Shown here in pieces: positions 13,790 to 21,642 of a stretch of 36,334 nt of DNA. Origin of the DNA: JBDNFP01 sp041689775. GTDB lineage: Bacteria > Bacteroidota > Bacteroidia > Cytophagales > Spirosomataceae. Both the position numbers and the translations under genes were made by a program. The first letter of the stretch is position 1. Each line of letters opens with the position of its first letter. Under the pieces are notes generated by a model, which was not told where the DNA came from, did not search any database, and saw nothing but the letters and a program-made list of their open reading frames with translations. The stretch is from the NCBI GenBank assembly GCA_041689775.1, contig JBDNFP010000288.1:1-36334 (forward strand), in the 5' to 3' direction.

Positions 13790-15437
13790 CTTTTTTCTTA
13801 TTCAGATTGATGGCGTATTCAACCAGCTCGAATATGGTTGGCTTCAACGCATTGGCTAGTATTAAATCCTGAAAGTAGTCGCTCCCTACTCGGATTTGCT
13901 CACGGAATTGATTAGTGGCTTTACTGACTGCCTTATCTGGCGAAACAGCGGGTTTATTTTCCGCTTCATTCTCTTCCACCTCCATGTTCACTTTTTTAAG
14001 CAGCAGCTTCGCTAAGAAGTTTTTTAGCTGTCGTGGGCTGCCTTTTAAAGGTAGCAGACTATGTTTCTCATAATAGGCTACGCCGGCCGTATTATATACA
14101 TTGACGAAATCCGTCAGTTTGCGGTAAAGTTTGGGCGTGAGTACGCTTTTCAAGCCTGGCATTTGGGCGTTCACTTTTTCCAAATTAGCCAAAAAATCAA
14201 AATCACTCGTATCCGGGTCATGGAGTAGCTCCCGGAACCCCGTATCATTCACAACCCGGAAATTCCGTAGAAAATGCACTACCCGCCGGGGATTGTGATC
14301 AATCTCTGGTTTCCATGTTGGCAAAAACTCTGACAGAGGCTTTTCTTTAACCTCTCCCGTTTCCAGGCTACGGTATTGCGCTTTCACTTTCTGGTAAAGT
14401 GTGTCCTCGTCTCCTCGCACCATTTTGAGGTAGTTGATCTTACCACTCAGTACGTTACGTAACTGGGGCTGTCTCTTTTTCTTTTTGGCCGAAATCCGGG
14501 GTTTGTATGATTGCAGAAATTTTTGTTGCGCTGCCTCGTAGCCCAACGTTTCCCAATTGTGCAGAGCCCGTACCTCGCCTAGGTACTTACGCGACACGTT
14601 CACTTTATCGTTGACGGTAAGCCCCGTAACTTCCTGTCGGTTATTGCGGAGTTGCAGCCTTACTTTTTGCATATTGAGCGTAAAGCCTTCTTCCTGAATG
14701 ATTTGGTCTAAATGATTTAGAAAACCGTTTTGGAAAGGCTCGTCGCAAGAGAAAGTAAGGTCATCAGCGTAGCGGGTGTAAGCAATTTTATGGCTTTTGA
14801 CCAACGCTTCGATACGACGATCTAGGCGCTGGCAAATGAGGTTAGACAAAACGGGTGAGGTAGGAGCACCCTGCGGCAGGTTCCCTTCGTAACAGGCTAA
14901 TTTTGCGATATAGCCAGCAATCGTAGGCTGCAAAGATAATGGCTTCAACTGCAATACGGTTTGTACTCGTCCGTGCGAGATGGTTGGGAAGAAGTTTTCC
15001 AGATCAATATTAAGGACGAATTTCTTGTTGGCGTGTATCGTGGCGTTAGTTACTACGCTTCTCTCAGTCACAAATCCATTAACCGATTGGGTAGGTTGGT
15101 AGCCCGCTTGTAATAGAAGAGCCAAACACCGCTGAATTATTTTAAGGGAATTATTGGGGGCAAGAATTATTCTTTTTCCGCCCGATTTTTTAGGGATTTC
15201 AAAAGACTTATAAAGCGTATCTATATTTTTGAGATTATAGGTAAGTCTTTTACGAGAAATTGGTTTTTTAGGATTAACTGAATCACTATTCTGGAACTCG
15301 ATTACCTCATTCAACAGACATAATAAATCGTTAAAATTCTCTGCTTTACGAAGAGAATTCAGTAATGCCGATATGTCGAGTTGAAGAATTTCCATGTTTG
15401 AATAAAAAAGGGTGCCTGCCTGATTTCTAAATCCCAT
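13782..15437 (-). CDS. Retron-type reverse transcriptase with long C-terminal extension
   Basis: 551 residues from the ATG at 15437, which has GAGG six bases before it; the ATG at 15395 (MEILQLDIS) is an alternative. RT motifs are in order: KSGGKRIILAP, NIDLENFFP (catalytic Asp145), LPQGAPTSP (187-195), and the catalytic YADD (223-226). Two retron hallmarks are present: NAxxH (NATIH, 131-135) and VTG (270-272). Retron RTs copy a nearby msr-msd RNA into multicopy single-stranded DNA, and most act in phage defence with an effector. After the RT and thumb regions there is an extension of about 160 residues, charged and helical, of unknown role. The putative RNA lies just upstream at 15445..15630. 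I do not assign a retron type. Confidence 0.88.
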   Translation of the reverse strand: MGFRNQAGTLFYSNMEILQLDISALLNSLRKAENFNDLLCLLNEVIEFQNSDSVNPKKPISRKRLTYNLKNIDTLYKSFEIPKKSGGKRIILAPNNSLKIIQRCLALLLQAGYQPTQSVNGFVTERSVVTNATIHANKKFVLNIDLENFFPTISHGRVQTVLQLKPLSLQPTIAGYIAKLACYEGNLPQGAPTSPVLSNLICQRLDRRIEALVKSHKIAYTRYADDLTFSCDEPFQNGFLNHLDQIIQEEGFTLNMQKVRLQLRNNRQEVTGLTVNDKVNVSRKYLGEVRALHNWETLGYEAAQQKFLQSYKPRISAKKKKRQPQLRNVLSGKINYLKMVRGDEDTLYQKVKAQYRSLETGEVKEKPLSEFLPTWKPEIDHNPRRVVHFLRNFRVVNDTGFRELLHDPDTSDFDFLANLEKVNAQMPGLKSVLTPKLYRKLTDFVNVYNTAGVAYYEKHSLLPLKGSPRQLKNFLAKLLLKKVNMEVEENEAENKPAVSPDKAVSKATNQFREQIRVGSDYFQDLILANALKPTIFELVEYAINLNKKKDV

Positions 15438-15444
15438 AATACCT

Positions 15445-15630
15445 CAATAATATAATACAGTACTTTTCCAGTAGCTGAATACATCCTGAGAAATTTCAAA
15501 TTCGACCAAGTTCATTAGTCAAATTCTCGAAGAGTCAATAAAGGAAACCTTCATTGTAGGCGTTGCGAAACGCAACACAGGGTCAAATCTTCGCGGCAGA
15601 CACCCAATATTTTAACTGATTAGATTATTA
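15445..15630 (-). ncRNA. Candidate retron msr-msd RNA
   Basis: This gap between the nucleotidyltransferase stop and the RT start has the position and size of a retron RNA. On the minus strand it holds a 6-bp stem with a TTT loop (GTTGCG/CGCAAC, 15562-15576) and a second 8-bp stem with one G-U pair (15499-15506 with 15518-15525). AT-rich outer segments near 15619-15633 and 15445-15456 could pair with one bulge as a1/a2, but AT-richness makes that weak. The branching guanosine cannot be placed. A 23-codon open frame also lies here (15444-15515). Confidence 0.4.
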
Positions 15631-15927
15631 TTACGCTTCATAAATCAACAGTTTTTCCCGATCAATAATAGGCTTGATATACGGTGACAAACCATCCGTC
15701 GCCACCAAATCCACTTTTCTGCCCAATCGCATTTCCAGACCTTCCATGATTTTGATGTACTCGATCATGCCTATGAGTTGAGTGCTATCCAACTCAACCA
15801 AAATATCAATATCGCTTTGGGGAGTTAACTCGTTTCGAGCCGCCGAGCCAAAAAGATAAGCCCGGCGGATGGGCTTGTCTTTCCAGAACCCTTGCAGGCT
15901 TGCACGTATCATTTGAATAGTTTCCAT
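15631..15927 (-). CDS. MntA-like nucleotidyltransferase without HEPN partner
   Basis: 98 residues from the ATG at 15927. The signature GSAARNELTPQSDIDIL has Gly27-Ser28 and Asp39/Asp41, followed by RKVDLVATDGL and a REKLLIYEA end typical of these antitoxins. No HEPN gene follows; the retron begins instead, so the toxin may have been replaced when the retron arrived. The bases before its start are the same duplicated tract that precedes mntA at 9479, yet the two proteins are only family-level similar. Confidence 0.82.
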   Translation of the reverse strand: METIQMIRASLQGFWKDKPIRRAYLFGSAARNELTPQSDIDILVELDSTQLIGMIEYIKIMEGLEMRLGRKVDLVATDGLSPYIKPIIDREKLLIYEA

Positions 15928-15929
15928 AA

Positions 15930-16205
15930 GGCATTCCTCTTTTACCCAAATATACACATTTTCAATTCTGTCACCAGTCGTTTTACTCCCAACTCACCAC
16001 ACTCTCACGGGCACGGGTAATGGCTGTGTAGGCGTAGCGATAGTCATTATCAGGAAACCACGGATGCAGAAGCACGTGGTTCCATTCACCACCCTGCGCG
16101 CGGTAGCCCGTGAGGCCGTGACCATAGCGCAGGCGCATGGCTCCCACGTAGGGATCATTGGCGGGGTGGGGGTTGGCCTTATAATCCCGATTCTTGGCCA
16201 TTCGG
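15930..16205 (-). repeat. Helicase 3' end, copy 1 (direct repeat of 9480..9750)
   Basis: This is the original location of the tract duplicated at 9480..9750: the end of the helicase gene and the 30-base gap after it. The two copies bracket about 6.2 kb of cargo in direct orientation, so recombination between them could delete or exchange that cargo. Confidence 0.85.
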
Positions 16206-17335
16206 TCCGCAATGAGGTTCCGGATTTGCTCCCCGGCTAGTTCGCTCGTTGGCGTTTTTAGGGTATCCAAGAGCACCTTGGTTGTTACGTGGATTAGCTG
16301 ATTATCGGGGTCCCGGAACTCAATGGTAGCCGTCACAAATTCCAGCTCGGCCCGCTTTTCTACCGCGTCGTGAATGTCACGCACGATCCCCGTCTCTCCC
16401 TTCACAATCAGATGCTGATTATCCAACCAGTTTTCGTTCACCACCACCTGATCGCCGATGGCTAGCAAACCCGTATGCCCCAAGCGCTGTCGTACCATCT
16501 TGTTGAAAGTGTGGACGTTCTTATTGGCACAGCCAATCATCACCACCTGATCGGGGCGGTTGGGATCGTACAGTTTAAGGTAGCACGTTACCCCGGCGGT
16601 GGCGTTATAAAGCCGATGTAGGTTCAGTTTTCCCAAAGCCCGCCCTTCGTCGCTCCGGCGTCGGATGTCGTGAGCCATCGCCAGAATCGGCGATTGCCCG
16701 GCTTGTCGCTTCACTTCCGAGAGTTCGGCTTGGTGTCCCGTTAGGCTATGTTTCCCCGCGATGTAGCGCAGGTTCAGGGCCACCGATTCGGCTTCGTTCA
16801 CCGGAGCCAACTGGTAGCGGTCGCCAATGAAGACGATTTTGTTACGCGGATTACCTTCCTTAACGTAGGCCACGAGGTCGGTCAGCAGCGAGTTGGGCGT
16901 AACGAAACTTCCCCCGGCGCGGTGGGCGTCGCTGATCATGGAGGCCTCGTCCACCACGTACACGCTGTACCCTTCCTGCGCATTGGCGCGACGTTCCATC
17001 ACTATCCGATCGTCGTCGGTAGGTACTACGCGGTAGATGGTATGGTGGATGGTGTGGGCAATGCTCCGGGTTTTGTGGCCCAAGACCTTGGCGGCTCGCC
17101 CGGTGGGAGCAGTGAGGAAGCAGGAAACCTCCTTGGTATCCAAATAATCAACCACCGCCTTCACCATCGAGGTCTTGCCGGTACCGGCGGCTCCCCGCAG
17201 GATAAACACATCATCGCCGCATTCTTCGTCCAGAAACTCTTCCAAACGGTAGAGCGCCTCCGCTTGTTCGCGGGTAGCTTCGAAAGACAAAAAGCTGAAT
17301 AGGGTAGTGGCGGAAGTAGTAGCGATTGTCGTCAT
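15983..17335 (-). CDS. RecD-like superfamily 1 DNA helicase
   Basis: About 450 residues from the ATG at 17335; an upstream ATG at 17368 adds 11 residues. Motifs run in order: Walker A RGAAGTGKTS, motif Ia TAPTGRAAKVLG, Walker B VYVVDEASM, motif III IGDRYQLAPV, then a UvrD-C-like end with GHGLTGYRAQGGEWNHVLL (motif V region) and YAYTAITRARESVVSW (motif VI). This is the RecD2-type core that unwinds DNA 5' to 3'. No RecB or RecC gene is near, so it acts alone or with unknown partners. The stop arises from TAA where the duplicated tail has CAA, so seven residues are lost; this should not harm the helicase core. It is divergent from the WYL regulator gene. Confidence 0.88.
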   Translation of the reverse strand: MTTIATTSATTLFSFLSFEATREQAEALYRLEEFLDEECGDDVFILRGAAGTGKTSMVKAVVDYLDTKEVSCFLTAPTGRAAKVLGHKTRSIAHTIHHTIYRVVPTDDDRIVMERRANAQEGYSVYVVDEASMISDAHRAGGSFVTPNSLLTDLVAYVKEGNPRNKIVFIGDRYQLAPVNEAESVALNLRYIAGKHSLTGHQAELSEVKRQAGQSPILAMAHDIRRRSDEGRALGKLNLHRLYNATAGVTCYLKLYDPNRPDQVVMIGCANKNVHTFNKMVRQRLGHTGLLAIGDQVVVNENWLDNQHLIVKGETGIVRDIHDAVEKRAELEFVTATIEFRDPDNQLIHVTTKVLLDTLKTPTSELAGEQIRNLIADRMAKNRDYKANPHPANDPYVGAMRLRYGHGLTGYRAQGGEWNHVLLHPWFPDNDYRYAYTAITRARESVVSWE

Positions 17336-17426
17336 AGCAGCGGTGTTTGGTTGTTTGATCCGATACAAATGTGGGGGGGATTTGGGTGCTTTAAAATTAT
17401 TAAATACGTTTCTAATGTAGTTGATG

Positions 17427-17434
17427 TATCTTTG
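17427..17434 (+). promoter_or_regulatory. Bacteroidota -7 promoter element for the WYL gene
   Basis: TATCTTTG matches the TAnnTTTG -7 consensus of the Bacteroidota primary sigma factor. It ends 14 bases before the WYL ATG at 17449, giving a very short leader. No good TTTG -33 box is visible at 19-21 bases upstream, so strength is uncertain. Confidence 0.45.
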
Positions 17435-17448
17435 TTAAAAAAACTTTT

Positions 17449-18438
17449 ATGGCCCGGACTCGTGACTCAACCTCAAACGTACGCCTGATGCGTATCTTCA
17501 AAATTCACCACTGCCTACGCACGATGAACACTTACTCGGCCGAAGAGTTAGCCACTGCTTGTGAGGTGGTGGACTCAGGTATTAACGTGCGAAGAATACG
17601 GGAAGACTTACAGTTTTTACGGGATATGGGGGCATCCATACCGAAGGGGAATAAACACGCTAAGTTCCGGTACGAGAAGGCTTTTTCTTTACTGGAAACT
17701 CTGGAAGGTGTGAAAATGGCCGAAACGGATGAAGTAGTATGCTACTTGAACCAACTGTACGAGAAAGCCCCCAAGGCGGCTTTCCTAGAACTGGATAAGG
17801 TATTTCTGGCGATGGAAAAGCGGATGAGAACCGCCGACGCGCAGGGTGATCCATTTTTGCAGTTTGAGAAAAGGGAATATCGGGGGCAGGATTACATCGC
17901 AACTTTACTGAAATATACGAAGGAGAAACGAACCATTGAATTTACGTACGAACCCTTCGAGAGGCCTGCCAGTCAACGTACGGTGTTTCCGGTATTCCTG
18001 AAAGAATACAATCACCGCTGGTTTTTGATTGGCTATGATCAAGAAAGGAATGCTTATCAAAACTACGCACTGGATCGGATTATAAGCCAACCACGGTATT
18101 CCGACTGGAAGCCTGCGGTAGAAGAACTCCCCGATCCGACTACCTATTTTAAGGAGTTGATCGGAGTTACGATGGAGGGAAAGGTAGAACGCATCGTGGT
18201 ACGGGTAAAGAAGCAACGCGCTTATTATATCAGAACTAAGCCTTGGCATGCTTCCCAGGAAGAGTCAAATGGGAAGGAGGGATGGGTTGACTTTACTTGG
18301 ACGGTCTACCAAAACCGGGAGCTCATTACCCGTATTCTGGAATTAGGCGCTGACGCCGAGGTACTGGAACCGGACTTGCTACGTAAGCGAATCCGGCAAA
18401 CATTGAGAAGAGCGATGGAGAAGTACGAGGATAGGTAG
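17449..18438 (+). CDS. WYL-domain transcriptional regulator
   Basis: 329 residues. The N-terminal part (about residues 1-60) is a winged helix-turn-helix (FKIHHCLRTMNTYSAEELA, then VRRIREDLQFLRDMG). A WYL domain follows at about 145-230: IEFTYEPFERP, KEYNHRWFLIGYD and YQNYALDRI. The C-terminal WCX-like domain starts near VTMEGKVERIVVRV. WYL proteins bind nucleic-acid or nucleotide ligands and often repress defence operons (CapW/BrxR type). It is divergent from the helicase that heads the minus-strand island, with only 113 bases between the starts, so it may control that island. This last point is inference. Confidence 0.88.
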   Translation: MARTRDSTSNVRLMRIFKIHHCLRTMNTYSAEELATACEVVDSGINVRRIREDLQFLRDMGASIPKGNKHAKFRYEKAFSLLETLEGVKMAETDEVVCYLNQLYEKAPKAAFLELDKVFLAMEKRMRTADAQGDPFLQFEKREYRGQDYIATLLKYTKEKRTIEFTYEPFERPASQRTVFPVFLKEYNHRWFLIGYDQERNAYQNYALDRIISQPRYSDWKPAVEELPDPTTYFKELIGVTMEGKVERIVVRVKKQRAYYIRTKPWHASQEESNGKEGWVDFTWTVYQNRELITRILELGADAEVLEPDLLRKRIRQTLRRAMEKYEDR

Positions 18439-18578
18439 TTATCCCCCCGCCTCAACCCACTTTTCTTCCGTTTCGTATCCATTCTTTTTTGTGTTTGTTC
18501 GGTAAGGGCGTTCTTTGGCTTATTAGTACCTTACCGGAGGTAAGTACCCTTTGTAGAATATACTATCACACAAAAAGG

Positions 18579-19892
18579 ATGAAACACGTTATTTGTTTGC
18601 TTTGTTGTCTGACGTTGGTCGTTGGGCTTTTTCAGGAAGCGAATGCTCAGGTCACCTTGCAAAGCGTTGAAGAGGCCGTTATAATGGTCCGGCAACACAA
18701 CACCGATTTACAAGCCGCCCGACAAACGGCCCAATGGCAGGCTGGTGCCGTGGAAGTAACCAAAACGGGTAAACTCCCGACCCTCAAAGCGATTTCTGCC
18801 CTGGAATATAACTACGCTCTACCGGTCCAACTCGTACCTGCGGAGTTTCTGGGAGGAGAGGCAGGACAGTTTCGTAAACTGCAATTTGGAGTACCCTTCA
18901 ACATGACCGCCGGACTGGAAGCTGGCTATGGATTGGTGAACCCTACCTTATCCCACGATATCAAACTGGCGGAACTCAATCATCAGATTGCCGAAAAGCA
19001 AGTAGCCGCCCAGCAAGACCAACTCGAAACGCAGGTGATCCGGAGCTACTACCTGGGCATTCTCAGCCGGGAAGCGATGTTGATTACTGCGCAGAATCTA
19101 CAAAATGCCGATACGTTATTGGTCTTAGCCCAAGAGCGCTACACCGCCGGGCTAATCGAAGAGCTAGATTTGAACCGTGCCCAAAGTACTCGCCTGACGT
19201 TGGCCGATCAGCTGGCGCAAAATGAATTGGCGTATGTCAATAATCTGCGGCAGCTACGATTGTTGGTTGGTCAGGAGGTAGACATAGCGACCGATGCGGC
19301 CCGAAGCTGGTCCGAGCAGGTGTCTATTATTCAATTCTTGGTAGTAGATGAGTACCCACAGATTAAGCTAAAAGTGGCGCAGCGTACCTACTTTCAGGCG
19401 GCGATTGACCGGGAGCAGGCAACGCGTTTGCCGCAGGTCTCGCTGTACGGACGTTATACGGCGCAGGCGCAGCGGCAAACTTTCAATTTTTTGAACTTCC
19501 GGGAGCCGTGGTTTAGTATTGGCGTGGTGGGTGTCCGGCTCGATGTACCCATCTTCAACGGTGGTGTCCGGCTCCGCAACCTCGACCGCGCCAAAATACG
19601 GGCCGATATAACCCAAACCGAGCTAGTAGCCGAACGCCAACGGCAGCAGGCTCAAGATGAGGAGTGGCTAAGCTCCTACCAGCAGGCCCGTAAATCATTG
19701 GAATTTAGTGAAAGGAATAATGATCTGGCGGCCCGAAATATGGAGTTGGCCATGATCAAGTACCAAGCCGGTGTCTACACCTACGATCAGTACATCACCA
19801 TTTTTAACGAGACTCTCCAAGCGCAAAACCGCTACTTACGGACTTTGGCCGACTCCCTGATTTATGGGTCGCTGCTACAAAGCAGAAGGTAA
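18579..19892 (+). CDS. TolC-family outer-membrane efflux protein
   Basis: 437 residues from the ATG at 18579 (AAAAAGG just before it). An in-frame ATG 90 bases upstream gives no signal peptide. The signal peptide runs MKHVICLLCCLTLVVGLF and is cleaved near ANAQ. The mature protein shows the duplicated TolC layout: a long helix pair (EEAVIMVRQHNTDLQAARQT; ETQVIRSYYLGILSREAML), beta segments (SLYGRYT; FSIGVVGVRLDVPIFNGG), and a second pair (RQQAQDEEWLSSYQQARKSL). It forms the outer-membrane exit duct for the adaptor and ABC pump encoded downstream. Confidence 0.9.
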   Translation: MKHVICLLCCLTLVVGLFQEANAQVTLQSVEEAVIMVRQHNTDLQAARQTAQWQAGAVEVTKTGKLPTLKAISALEYNYALPVQLVPAEFLGGEAGQFRKLQFGVPFNMTAGLEAGYGLVNPTLSHDIKLAELNHQIAEKQVAAQQDQLETQVIRSYYLGILSREAMLITAQNLQNADTLLVLAQERYTAGLIEELDLNRAQSTRLTLADQLAQNELAYVNNLRQLRLLVGQEVDIATDAARSWSEQVSIIQFLVVDEYPQIKLKVAQRTYFQAAIDREQATRLPQVSLYGRYTAQAQRQTFNFLNFREPWFSIGVVGVRLDVPIFNGGVRLRNLDRAKIRADITQTELVAERQRQQAQDEEWLSSYQQARKSLEFSERNNDLAARNMELAMIKYQAGVYTYDQYITIFNETLQAQNRYLRTLADSLIYGSLLQSRR

Positions 19893-19986
19893 TTCAGACG
19901 GGTTCGCCCGGCGATGCTGAATTTTTAATTCTTGATGGATGCTGACAATCTAGAAGATACAAATAAAAAATTGACAGCCAATAGAT

Positions 19987-20058
19987 TAGACTTTATTCAG
20001 AAAGATTGGTTTCCTGCGCCTGCGCGCACGCGCAAAAATTTATTTCGAATAAAGTCTA
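19987..20058. repeat. Inverted repeat between the TolC and adaptor genes
   Basis: The arms TAGACTTTATTC (19987-19998) and GAATAAAGTCTA (20047-20058) are perfect over 12 bp. A 48-base interior contains an alternating GC palindrome-like run (TGCGCGCACGCGC). The 190-base gap otherwise holds no gene. It may be a dispersed repeat or a partial terminator inside the operon. Confidence 0.5.
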
Positions 20059-20082
20059 TTGTGATGCTAACTAAAATTTCAA

Positions 20083-21183
20083 ATGAAAGCCCTAAAATTC
20101 ATAATTCATATCTCAGCATTCAGCATTTTAATCTCTGCTTGTTCTTTTGAGGAAGAAAGTACTAGCCCGGCTGTAAAAGAACTCACGGAGGCGGTATATG
20201 CCTCCGGAAACGTGTACCCACGAAACGAATTCAAACTCTTTGCCCAGGGCGACGGCGTGCTGGTGCAGCAGCTGGTTAGCGAAGGAGATACCGTTAAGGA
20301 GGGGCAATTACTTTTTGTGCTGGATAGTGACGCCACCGATGCCCGCTCGCAGGCCGCCGCTACTATTTACCGTCAGTCGGAGGCGAACTTGTCGGATAGC
20401 TCCCCGATATTGAATGAGCTGGAAGTGCAGGTGCGCAATACCCGTACCCGCCTGGAAAACGACTCGGTGAATTTCGTGCGTTTAAAAGGACTTTATGAGA
20501 AAAATGCTACTTCCAAAGTAGAGTTTGAACGGGCCGAACTGGCCTACCGCACTAGCCGCAATAGCCTCGCGGCTAGCCAGCAATCGTTAAAACGAACCCG
20601 CAACCAACTCTACGTAGAACTTCAAAACGCCCGGAGCCAGTACCGGGTATCGGCCGACGACTCCAAAAACTACCGGATCAAAAGCTTTACGAACGGGAAG
20701 GTCTACGAGATTTATAAAGAACCCGGAGAACTGGTAAAGCGTACCGAAGCGGTAGCCTTAATTGGGAGTAGTGATCAAGCGTACGTGCAGATGGCCGTGG
20801 ACGAAAACGACTTTACCCGGGTGAAAACAGGGCAAAAGATACTCATCAAGGTGGATGCTTTTGAGCAAAAGCTCTACGAGGCTACTGTTTCCAAAATTTA
20901 TCCCAAACTCAATAAATTGGATCAGACCTTCCGGGTGGATGCCGATTTTGTGGGGGAGGCTCCCGATGGCTACTACGGTTTGACGATAGAAGCGAACATC
21001 ATCATTTCTCAAAATCCCAAAGCTCTGACCGTCCCGAAGTTATACGTGATGGACGGGGATAGTGTATGGATACAGGAGGACGGTGAAAAGAAGAAGATAA
21101 AAATCACCATCGGAGCTGAGAATCTGGATTTGGTGGAAGTGAAGAGTGGGTTGATGGAGAATTCGGTTATTATCAAACCGTAA
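20083..21183 (+). CDS. Membrane-fusion (HlyD/RND-type) adaptor lipoprotein
   Basis: 366 residues. A lipoprotein signal ends at Cys20 (LISAC). The lipoyl half-motifs are at VYASGNVYP...GVLVQQLVSEGDTVKEGQLLFVLD and GKVYEIYKEPGELVKRTEAVALIGS, separated by a coiled-coil hairpin (SEANLSDSS to RSQYRVSA, about 100-190). A beta-barrel domain follows (AYVQMAVDENDF; GQKILIKVDAF). It links the inner-membrane ABC pump to the TolC duct. The 3' neighbour GxxExxY gene separates it from the permease. Confidence 0.9.
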   Translation: MKALKFIIHISAFSILISACSFEEESTSPAVKELTEAVYASGNVYPRNEFKLFAQGDGVLVQQLVSEGDTVKEGQLLFVLDSDATDARSQAAATIYRQSEANLSDSSPILNELEVQVRNTRTRLENDSVNFVRLKGLYEKNATSKVEFERAELAYRTSRNSLAASQQSLKRTRNQLYVELQNARSQYRVSADDSKNYRIKSFTNGKVYEIYKEPGELVKRTEAVALIGSSDQAYVQMAVDENDFTRVKTGQKILIKVDAFEQKLYEATVSKIYPKLNKLDQTFRVDADFVGEAPDGYYGLTIEANIIISQNPKALTVPKLYVMDGDSVWIQEDGEKKKIKITIGAENLDLVEVKSGLMENSVIIKP

Positions 21184-21192
21184 TTTTTTTAT

Positions 21193-21601
21193 CACAGAGT
21201 TTAAGAAGTATGGATGTTAACGATTTGACGCATGAAGTATTGGGTTGTGCTTTTGAGGTGCATACTGCTTTGGGACCTGGTTTACTCGAAAGTGCCTATA
21301 AGGAGTGTCTCTACTATGAACTCACGTTGAGGGGAATATTTGTTGAAAAAGAAAAAGCTATGCCGCTGGTGTTTAAGGAAGTAAAGCTTAATTGTGGTTA
21401 TCGGATCGATCTATTTGTAGAAAAAAAGCTGGTAGTCGAATTAAAATCGGTTGACGCAATTCACGATGTTCACATGGCCCAGGTATTGACTTATATGCGG
21501 TTTAGCAACACAAAAATTGGTTTGTTACTCAACTTTAACGTAGTGAGCTTGAAAACACGAATCAAAAGACTAGCACTATAAAAACTCCTTTAAACTCTGT
21601 G
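21193..21601. repeat. 11-bp inverted repeats bracketing the GxxExxY gene
   Basis: CACAGAGTTTA at 21193-21203 and TAAACTCTGTG at 21591-21601 are perfect inverted copies lying just outside the GxxExxY gene. More CTCTG/CTCTGTGG motifs follow to 21625. Together with the gene's position inside an efflux operon, this suggests a small inserted cassette. Confidence 0.6.
21210..21581 (+). CDS. GxxExxY protein
   Basis: 123 residues with the defining motif GLLESAY (residues 28-34, G-LL-E-SA-Y), preceded by EVLGCAFEVHTALGPG. It is followed by a PD-(D/E)xK-like core: GYRIDLFVEKKLVVELKSV, in which the Asp, the Glu and the Lys could form the nuclease site, and an AQVLTYMRFSNTKIGLLLNF end. The family function is not settled. 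It interrupts the adaptor/permease gene order and is flanked by inverted repeats, so it is probably a mobile passenger. Confidence 0.88.
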   Translation: MDVNDLTHEVLGCAFEVHTALGPGLLESAYKECLYYELTLRGIFVEKEKAMPLVFKEVKLNCGYRIDLFVEKKLVVELKSVDAIHDVHMAQVLTYMRFSNTKIGLLLNFNVVSLKTRIKRLAL

Positions 21602-21642
21602 CCCTAACTCTGGGTACTCTGTGGTAAAAATTTGAAGATAAA

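Noticed and set aside
15444..15515. 23-codon open frame upstream of the RT
   Set aside because: It is too short to support and lies inside the likely retron RNA.
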